Assembly (NCBI GenBank): GCA_910583695.1
Contig: CAJTZL010000044.1
Coordinates: 20,755 to 26,777 of the forward strand
Direction: 5' to 3'
DNA from: an uncultured Oscillibacter sp.
GTDB lineage: Bacteria; Bacillota; Clostridia; Oscillospirales; Oscillospiraceae
Length of the DNA: 6,023 bases
The position numbers and the translations under genes were made by a program. Below, one piece after another: positions 1 to 4,859 of the stretch (positions within the stretch are counted from its first letter, which is position 1; every line of letters begins with the position of its first letter). The notes beneath the pieces are model-generated. The model searched no databases, was not told the DNA's origin, and was given only the letters and a program-made list of their open reading frames with translations.

Positions 1-118
1 CCCGCCCCGCCTTTGCAGCAGGAGAATCCGGACAGGACAACCACTGCAAGCGTACAGGCCCTGATGTTTCCATATTCTTCCGGCATTGGGGCGGAATGCG
101 CAGAGTTTCAAAATCCGC

Positions 119-170
119 TTGCCGCAGTTTCCCTCCGGTGCACGCCACAAAACTGCGGCAATAATTTTAT
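119..170 (+). terminator. Probable Rho-independent terminator of an upstream gene
   Basis: A perfect 12-bp inverted repeat, TTGCCGCAGTTT (119-130) with AAACTGCGGCAA (150-161), encloses a 19-nt loop and is followed directly by TAATTTTAT (162-170). A GC-rich stem followed by a T-rich tract on the plus strand fits an intrinsic terminator for a gene whose end lies left of the window. The T tract is interrupted and the loop is larger than usual. An alternative is that this stem is one arm of a larger structured RNA (63-180). Confidence 0.5.
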
Positions 171-246
171 GGGAAACATCCAAAATAGCCATCACCCGGC
201 AGACAGGTTTCTACATTCAAGCCAATAACCAGACAACTTTATTCAT

Positions 247-258
247 TTTTTGCAAAAA
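247..258. promoter_or_regulatory. 12-bp AT palindrome, candidate operator
   Basis: TTTTTGCAAAAA is a perfect palindrome centred between bases 252 and 253. It ends 4 bases before the proposed -35 box and about 100 bases before the tctC start. ATTCA (241-245) and TGAAT (264-268) form an additional imperfectly centred repeat around it. Regulators with GntR or LacI parts bind palindromes of this size, so it may be the site for the regulator encoded at 4860. A-tract and T-tract DNA produces such palindromes easily by chance, so the call is weak. Confidence 0.3.
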
Positions 259-262
259 GCTG

Positions 263-291
263 TTGAATCAAAAAAGGCTTTATGCTACAGT
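263..291 (+). promoter_or_regulatory. Candidate sigma-A promoter for the tct-sulfatase cluster
   Basis: A -35-like box TTGAAT (263-268) and a -10-like box TACAGT (286-291) are separated by exactly 17 bases. The -10 is preceded by TG at 283-284, the extended -10 arrangement (TGcTACAGT). Each hexamer matches the consensus at four of six positions. Transcription would start near 298, leaving a leader of about 60 bases before tctC. This is the best match seen in the leader. CATTAT and TATACA near 294-303 are alternatives without a matching -35. Confidence 0.4.
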
Positions 292-358
292 TCCATTATA
301 CAGATGTTGGAAAATAACCTGGGCCGCATCTGATACATAATGGAAAAGGAGCGAGATT

Positions 359-1321
359 ATGAAAAGAAGGATTCTCAGCATTGCACTGCTTGCCGCCATG
401 TGCGCCGCCCTGCTGGCGGGCTGCGGGCAGAAGTCCGCAACATGGAAAGTTACCTGTCCCTGGGCTCCCTCCGGCGTGGCCGCCATGGTAAGCCAGCAGG
501 CGGCTACCAAGTCCACCAGCTACTCCGACACCATCACCCTGGTGGCCGAGGCCATCAAGGGAGACGCCGCTACTGTAAACACCTGGGTGGCCGACACCAA
601 GGCCAACGACACGGAGCTGGTCTTCGTGGGTGAGGGCCTGCTGTCCATCACCTCCATCCTGGACCCGGCCAAGATGCAGTTCGGCTATGAGGACTTTGTG
701 TTTGTGGAGAACCTGTATTCCTCCATCTTCGTCCTCTCCGCCGACGCCAAGCTGAACATCAACAGCGTGGCGGACCTGGAAGCCTATGTCCAGCAGGGAA
801 CGGAGATCAGCGTGGCCGTCAACGGCGCCACCAGCTCCGAGGCCTTCCTGGCCGCGTCTCTGTTCGGCTCCATGGGCGCGGGCGATAAGCTGAAGCTGAC
901 GCCCTACCAGTCCGCCGCCGAGGCCGCCCAGGCCGTGGCCCGGGGCGAGACTCAGTTCGCCGTCTCCCACCAGTCCCAGATTCTGGAGACCTACCAGCAA
1001 AAGGGTGTAACCATCGTCTGCGCCTTTGACGAGGGCAACATTGAAAACGGCCCCTTCGCCGGCGTAGAGGGCGTTGGACAGCACGGCTATCCCTACTTCC
1101 GCAACCGCTGCTTTGTCATGGCCCGGGCGGGCACCGACGAGAAGAAGGTTGCCGAACTGAAAGAGCTCTACGGAAAGATTCTGGCGGACAAGGAAGTTGT
1201 GGAGTGGCTCCAGGACACAATGCTGCTGGAAGTGGACACCATGTCCGTGGCGGATGTGGAAGCCCATGTGGAAAACGTGAAGAACCTCGTCAACGAGTAC
1301 AAGGACATCGTCGCGGGCTGA
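359..1321 (+). CDS. tctC: TctC-like substrate-binding lipoprotein of a tripartite tricarboxylate transporter
   Basis: A 320-residue extracytoplasmic solute-binding lipoprotein of the TctC (Bug) family, expected to be anchored outside the membrane and to deliver an organic anion to TctAB. Residues 1-21 form a lipoprotein signal: KRR at 2-4, a hydrophobic core, and the lipobox LAGC with the lipidated cysteine at 22. AAAAGGAG at 344-351, 7 nt upstream, supports the ATG at 359. The length fits the family, and the C-terminal half has the family pattern (PYQSAAEAAQAVARGETQFA around 182-201, then a QQKG turn). It precedes tctB and tctA in the canonical CBA order. Oddity: the first ligand loop, usually GGxxD, reads WAPSGVAAM and lacks the aspartate, and the second loop is also unusual. 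The protein is probably a divergent TctC with a non-classical ligand. Identity rests on weak sequence similarity plus strong context. Confidence 0.82.
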   Translation: MKRRILSIALLAAMCAALLAGCGQKSATWKVTCPWAPSGVAAMVSQQAATKSTSYSDTITLVAEAIKGDAATVNTWVADTKANDTELVFVGEGLLSITSILDPAKMQFGYEDFVFVENLYSSIFVLSADAKLNINSVADLEAYVQQGTEISVAVNGATSSEAFLAASLFGSMGAGDKLKLTPYQSAAEAAQAVARGETQFAVSHQSQILETYQQKGVTIVCAFDEGNIENGPFAGVEGVGQHGYPYFRNRCFVMARAGTDEKKVAELKELYGKILADKEVVEWLQDTMLLEVDTMSVADVEAHVENVKNLVNEYKDIVAG

Positions 1322-1334
1322 CCGCAGCATATCC

Positions 1335-1375
1335 AAGGGGAATGGGATAGGGCAGAAGTCCCGCCCATTCCCCTT
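1335..1375 (+). terminator. Intercistronic hairpin between tctC and tctB
   Basis: AAGGGGAATGGG (1335-1346) pairs perfectly with CCCATTCCCCTT (1364-1375). Inside, GGG (1350-1352) can pair with CCC (1360-1362) around a 7-nt loop. It starts 13 bases after the tctC stop and ends 18 bases before the tctB ribosome site. No real T-run follows (only TTTG overlapping the arm), so full termination is unlikely. In other transporter operons, hairpins in this position protect the 3' end of the binding-protein mRNA or cause partial termination, so that the binding protein is made in excess over the membrane subunits. That role is inferred here. Confidence 0.55.
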
Positions 1376-1393
1376 TGCATTTCCTGAAGTTTG

Positions 1394-1401
1394 AAAGGAG
1401 G
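1394..1401 (+). promoter_or_regulatory. Ribosome binding site that fixes the tctB start
   Basis: AAAGGAGG is a near-perfect anti-Shine-Dalgarno match, 6 nt before the ATG at 1408. It lies inside the longer reading frame that begins with ATG at 1378 or the TTG at 1375. The downstream ATG is therefore the likely start; the 11 extra residues of the longer version would be encoded by hairpin and ribosome-site sequence. Confidence 0.85.
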
Positions 1402-1407
1402 CTCTTT

Positions 1408-1923
1408 ATGAAGCAATGGGTAGAGCAGTTCAACGGCCGCATGGACGCCTGGGGCCGGAAGCTGCACGAAAAAGAAATCCGCGTTCCCATTGATTTGGTT
1501 ACAGGACTGGTGTTCGCGCTCTTTGCCCTGGCAATCCTGCTGGTCATGCCGGATCAGGTGGCCATTTCCGAGAAGGACGTGGTCAACGGCCGGGCGTTTC
1601 CCACCCTGCTGATGACGGTCATGCTTTTGTGCTGCGCCATGCTGATCGGCAAGGAGCTCTACAAGCTGGCCACAAAACATCCCCTGAATTGGAAGGTCAT
1701 CAACATTCAGGTGGAGGCCAAGGCACTGGCAATCCTGGGCATTCTGCTGGGCACCTATTTCCTCAGCAAATGGACGGGGCTGTTTGTAGTGGGCGCAATC
1801 TTCTGCTGTCTGGGCTTTCTGCTGTATTTCCGGTGCCGGAAGAAATCCTACTATGTCATTACCCTGGTCGTTGCGGTGGCCATCTGGGCGGCCTTCCGCT
1901 TCGCCCTGGGCGTGGACTTTTAA
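1408..1923 (+). CDS. tctB: TctB-family small membrane subunit of a tripartite tricarboxylate transporter
   Basis: A 171-residue integral membrane protein, the size expected for the small TTT subunit, which pairs with TctA to form the permease. About 27 cytosolic-looking polar residues come first, followed by hydrophobic segments near 28-47, 63-82, 104-121, 123-141 and 148-168. A soluble stretch at 48-62 ends in NGRAFP, resembling the G-x-x-x-FP element seen early in TctB proteins. The sequence family is poorly conserved, so the call leans on length, topology and position between tctC and tctA. The start at 1408 is chosen for its ribosome site; the frame extends in-frame up to 1375 without one. 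The stop codon overlaps the ribosome site of tctA, which suggests translational coupling. Base composition is visibly more AT-rich than in tctA or the sulfatase gene. Confidence 0.82.
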   Translation: MKQWVEQFNGRMDAWGRKLHEKEIRVPIDLVTGLVFALFALAILLVMPDQVAISEKDVVNGRAFPTLLMTVMLLCCAMLIGKELYKLATKHPLNWKVINIQVEAKALAILGILLGTYFLSKWTGLFVVGAIFCCLGFLLYFRCRKKSYYVITLVVAVAIWAAFRFALGVDF

Positions 1924-1938
1924 GGAGGGAAACGGCTT

Positions 1939-3447
1939 ATGTTACAGTACATTGCCCCCGCCACCGGCCTTTTGTTCACGCTGGAAAACATCCTGTGGAT
2001 TAACATCGGCGTGTTTATCGGTTCGGTTTTCGCGGCTATCCCCGGGCTGAGCGTCATCCTGTGCGTGATTTTGTTCCTGCCCGTCACCTACTCCATGACC
2101 GCCATCCCCGGCATGATGTTCCTGCTGGGCATCTACTGCGCCGGGGGCTACGGCGGAAGCGTGTCCGCCATCCTGATCAACACCCCCGGCACCCCCCACG
2201 CCGCCGCCACCATGCTGGACGGGCACCCCCTGTCCAAGCAGGGCCGCACCAAGGCCGCGCTGAAGATCGCCCTGTACGCCTCCACCTTCGGCGGGGTGTT
2301 CTCCGCGCTGATGCTGCTGTTCCTCGGCCCCCAGGTGGCCCGGGTGGCCGCCCAGCTGGGCACCGCCGAGTACTTCATGGTGTGCCTGTTCGGCCTGACC
2401 ATCATCGCCGGGGTGTCCGGCAAGAGCATGATCAAGGGCATCATCTCCGCCTGCGTCGGCCTGCTGCTCTCCTGCGTCGGCACCGACCCCATGACGGGCT
2501 ACGACCGGCTCACCTTCGGGATCGGCCGGCTGTATATGGGGCTGGATCTGGCGGTGTGCCTCATCGGCCTGTTCGCCCTGGTGGAGATTCTGGCCAAGGC
2601 GGAGCTGAAGCCGGACGCCCTCCACCTGGACACCAAAAAGATGGAGGACAACGGGGTGATCACCAAGGAGGAGTACAAGCGGATCGTCCGCCCGGTGCTG
2701 CTGTCCTCCCTCATCGGCTCCCTGGTGGGGATCATCCCGGGCACCGGGGCGTCCGAGGCCTCCTGGTTCAGCTATAACACAGCGAAAAATATGTCCAAGC
2801 ACCCGGAGGAGTTCGGCCACGGCTCGGTGGAGGGCATCGCCGCCGCCGAGTCCGCCAACAACGCCGTCACCGGGGCCACGCTGATCCCCCTGCTCACCCT
2901 GGGCATACCGGGGGACGGCACGGTGGCCATCATGCTGTCCGCCCTGATGATCAACGGCCTGAACCCCGGCCTGAGCCTGTTCACCACCGACGGGGACATC
3001 ATGTACGCCATCATGCTGGGCCTGATCCTGGTGAACCTGTTCATGCTGCTCCAGGGCAGGTTCCTCACCCGGCTGTTTGCCAAGGTGGTGTCCATCCCCC
3101 AGGAGATCCTTACCCCCATCATTGTGATCTTCTGCTTCGCCGGGGCCTACTCGGTGAACAAGAACTATTTCGACGTGGCGGTGGCCCTGGTGTTCGCCAT
3201 CATCGCCTGGGTGCTGCGCAAGCTGGATATGCCCGCCGTCCCCATCCTGCTGGGCATGGTGCTGGGCAACATGACGGAGACCAACTTCCGCCGGGCCCTG
3301 CTCATCTCCAACGGCAATCCCTCCATCTTCTTCAGCAGTATTTACTGCATTATTTTCCTGGTTCTGATCGTCGTGGCGGTGGGCACCATCGTGCGCGGCA
3401 AGCTGAACGAGCGCAAGGCGGCCCAGACCGCCGGGAAGGAGCACTGA
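1939..3447 (+). CDS. tctA: TctA-family large membrane subunit of a tripartite tricarboxylate transporter
   Basis: A 502-residue multi-pass permease, the usual TctA length. It forms the ion-driven transport channel that accepts ligand from the TctC-type binding protein. The family's two related halves are both marked: IPGL at 34-37 and YGGSVSAILINTPGTP at 71-86 followed by DGHP at 94-97, then IIPGTGASE at 265-273, the conserved EGIAAAESANNA at 298-309 and LGIPGDG at 321-327. Many hydrophobic segments span the rest, and the C-terminus is a short charged tail. AAGGAGGG at 1922-1929 overlaps the tctB stop and lies 9 nt before the ATG. The sulfatase gene begins 3 nt after the stop. The gene is intact, with a strong G/C third-position bias. 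Substrate cannot be read from TctA; characterised members carry citrate, other di- and tricarboxylates and some sulfonated or aromatic acids. Confidence 0.95.
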   Translation: MLQYIAPATGLLFTLENILWINIGVFIGSVFAAIPGLSVILCVILFLPVTYSMTAIPGMMFLLGIYCAGGYGGSVSAILINTPGTPHAAATMLDGHPLSKQGRTKAALKIALYASTFGGVFSALMLLFLGPQVARVAAQLGTAEYFMVCLFGLTIIAGVSGKSMIKGIISACVGLLLSCVGTDPMTGYDRLTFGIGRLYMGLDLAVCLIGLFALVEILAKAELKPDALHLDTKKMEDNGVITKEEYKRIVRPVLLSSLIGSLVGIIPGTGASEASWFSYNTAKNMSKHPEEFGHGSVEGIAAAESANNAVTGATLIPLLTLGIPGDGTVAIMLSALMINGLNPGLSLFTTDGDIMYAIMLGLILVNLFMLLQGRFLTRLFAKVVSIPQEILTPIIVIFCFAGAYSVNKNYFDVAVALVFAIIAWVLRKLDMPAVPILLGMVLGNMTETNFRRALLISNGNPSIFFSSIYCIIFLVLIVVAVGTIVRGKLNERKAAQTAGKEH

Positions 3448-3450
3448 TCC

Positions 3451-4803
3451 ATGCCCAATAACATCATCTTCTACTTTACCGACCAGCAGCGGTGGGACAC
3501 CTGCGGCTGCTTCGGCCAGCCCCTGGACATCACCCCCAACCTGGACCGGCTGGCCCGGGAGGGCGTGAGGTTCGACAACGCCTTTTCCCCCCAGCCCGTG
3601 TGCGGCCCCTGCCGCGCCCTGTTCCAGACGGGCAAATGGCCCACCGAGACGGGCTGCTTCCGCAACAACATCATGCTCCCCGCCAACGTCAAGACCCTGG
3701 GCAGCTATATCGAGGAGGCGGGCTATGAGACCGCCTACATCGGCAAGTGGCACCTGGCCAGCGACGGGGAGCTGGAAAAGCCCCCCACCATCGACCACAC
3801 CGTTACCGCCATCCCCCGGGAGCTGCGGGGGGGCTACACCGGCTTCTGGCGCGCCGCCGATGTGCTGGAGTTCACCTCCCACGGCTACGACGGCTTTGTC
3901 TTTGACGAAAACGACCGGCGCATCGACTTCAAGGGCTACCGGGCCGACTGCATCAACGACATGGCTTTGGAGTTCTTCGACCAGTACGACGGGAAAAAGC
4001 CCTTCTTCATGACCATCTCCCAGATCGAGCCCCACCACCAGAACGACCGGAGGCACTACGAGGGGCCCGACGGCTCCAAGGAGCGGTTCAAGGACTTCGT
4101 CCTGCCGGAGGATCTGAAGGCCCTGGGGGGCAACGCCGCGGAGGAGTACCCCGACTACCTGGGCCAGTGCGCCAGCCTGGACGAGAACCTGGGGCGGCTG
4201 GTGCAGCGGCTGAAGGACGAGGGGCTGTACGACAACACGGTCATCATCTTCGCCTCCGACCACGGCTCCCATTTCATGACCCGGAACCGGGACGGGCATT
4301 TGAACGGCTACGACGACTACAAGCGGTCCTGCCACGACGGGGCCCTCCATGTGCCCCTGGTGATCGCGGGCGGCCCCTTCCGGGGCGGCGGGGCGGTGGA
4401 GGAGATTGTCAGCACCGCCAGCCTGCCCAAGACCATCCTGGCCCTGGCCGGGGTGGACGTGGGGGACGCCATGATCGGGGAAAATCTCCTTGACGTGGTG
4501 GAGAAAAAGAACGATAATAGACGCAACGAGGCCTTTGCCCAGATCTCGGAGAGCCGGGTGGGCCGGTGCCTGCGGACGCCGGACTACCTGTATGCCGTCT
4601 ACGCCCCCGGCGTCAACGGCGGCGAGGCGGCCGCGGCGGACGAGTACGCCGACGACTTCCTGTACGACCTGGGGCGGGACCCCCACCAGCTGAACAACGT
4701 GGTGGCCGACCCGGCCTACGCCCAGGCCAAGGCGGAGCTGCGGACGCGCCTGCTGGACTGGATCGAGCAGGCGGAGGGCGCGCGGCCCACGATCACAGAT
4801 TAA
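3451..4803 (+). CDS. Cytosolic type I (formylglycine-dependent) sulfatase, Cys-type
   Basis: A 450-residue alkaline-phosphatase-superfamily sulfatase predicted to hydrolyse a sulfate ester (or possibly a sulfamate) in the cytoplasm. Visible active-site elements: the metal site D11-Q12 near the start; the signature C51-G-P-C-R55 followed by T60-G61-K62, where Cys51 would be oxidised to formylglycine; GKWH with K99 and H101; EPHHQN at 193-198; SDHGSH with D270 and H271; and K291 opening KRSCHDGALHVP. The ISESRVGRC block (365-373) resembles that of a Firmicutes arylsulfatase-like subgroup. No signal peptide or membrane segment is present, and the catalytic fold starts at residue 4, supporting the ATG at 3451 (AAGGAG at 3436-3441, 9 nt away). 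It is 3 nt downstream of tctA, so almost certainly co-transcribed. No maturase (anSME or FGE) is in the window. A phosphonate monoester hydrolase or phosphodiesterase of the same superfamily is possible. Substrate unknown. Confidence 0.9.
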   Translation: MPNNIIFYFTDQQRWDTCGCFGQPLDITPNLDRLAREGVRFDNAFSPQPVCGPCRALFQTGKWPTETGCFRNNIMLPANVKTLGSYIEEAGYETAYIGKWHLASDGELEKPPTIDHTVTAIPRELRGGYTGFWRAADVLEFTSHGYDGFVFDENDRRIDFKGYRADCINDMALEFFDQYDGKKPFFMTISQIEPHHQNDRRHYEGPDGSKERFKDFVLPEDLKALGGNAAEEYPDYLGQCASLDENLGRLVQRLKDEGLYDNTVIIFASDHGSHFMTRNRDGHLNGYDDYKRSCHDGALHVPLVIAGGPFRGGGAVEEIVSTASLPKTILALAGVDVGDAMIGENLLDVVEKKNDNRRNEAFAQISESRVGRCLRTPDYLYAVYAPGVNGGEAAAADEYADDFLYDLGRDPHQLNNVVADPAYAQAKAELRTRLLDWIEQAEGARPTITD

Positions 4804-4806
4804 ATT

Positions 4807-4840
4807 AACCCCAAGGGCGGCGTCTGCCGCCCTTGGGGTT
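4807..4840. terminator. Perfect 15-bp hairpin between sulfatase and regulator genes
   Basis: AACCCCAAGGGCGGC (4807-4821) and its exact complement GCCGCCCTTGGGGTT (4826-4840) flank the loop GTCT. It begins 3 bases after the sulfatase stop and fits a terminator stem for the tct-sulfatase cluster. The trailing sequence is TTCTGTCC, so the T-run is poor and read-through or Rho involvement is possible. On the other strand the stem is followed by TTAATTTA, somewhat more T-rich. It ends only 19 bases before the regulator's ATG. Confidence 0.65.
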
Positions 4841-4846
4841 CTGTCC

Positions 4847-4855
4847 AGGGGGGAG
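4847..4855 (+). promoter_or_regulatory. Ribosome binding site that fixes the regulator start
   Basis: AGGGGGGAG lies 4 nt before the ATG at 4860 and is an adequate G-rich Shine-Dalgarno match with slightly short spacing. The same frame is open from a TTG at 4833, but that codon sits inside the right arm of the hairpin, has no ribosome site, and would add a glycine-rich stretch absent from GntR proteins. ATG at 4860 is preferred. Confidence 0.75.
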
Positions 4856-4859
4856 CGGG

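Larger units (their letters stand above)
1..358. other. Gene-free leader upstream of tctC
   Basis: No convincing gene lies here. Reading frames cross the stretch, including one open from the left edge to a stop at 226-228. They lack a ribosome site and a recognisable protein family, and they run straight through a strong inverted repeat. Base composition is clearly more AT-rich than in the genes that follow, above all from about 220 to 345. The stretch holds a probable terminator hairpin (119-170), possible additional long-range pairings (63-180), a 12-bp palindrome (247-258), a candidate promoter (263-291) and a short inverted repeat CAGATG/CATCTG (301-306 with 327-332) in the predicted 5' leader of the tctC mRNA. 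A gene to the left of the window may end just outside it. Confidence 0.6.

Noticed and set aside
1..87. Minus-strand frame leaving the left edge with a hydrophobic stretch that might be a membrane or signal segment
   Set aside because: Its ATG has no ribosome site upstream and fewer than 30 codons are visible, so it is not supportable.
301..332. CAGATG/CATCTG inverted repeat as an operator or riboswitch stem in the tctC leader
   Set aside because: Only 6 bp with a 20-nt spacer, which is expected by chance in a region of this size; mentioned in the leader entry only.
1..340. Two overlapping plus-strand small frames (ending at 228 and 340) as real small proteins or the end of an upstream gene
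   Set aside because: No ribosome site, no recognisable domain, no consistent codon bias, and both pass through the hairpin at 119-161. The first is open at the left edge, so a partial gene cannot be fully excluded.
296..1336. Minus-strand frame of 346 codons opposite tctC
   Set aside because: Same shadow effect. The plus strand has a lipoprotein signal, a good ribosome site and family features; the antisense product resembles nothing.
1942..4686. A very long minus-strand frame (914 codons) antisense to tctA and the sulfatase gene
   Set aside because: It is a by-product of GC-rich codon use on the plus strand. The translation is low-complexity (G, H, Q, V, P rich), has no ribosome site and crosses two convincing plus-strand genes.
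4833..4859. TTG at 4833 as the regulator start
   Set aside because: It lies within the hairpin arm, lacks a ribosome site and adds a glycine-rich stretch not expected before a GntR domain.
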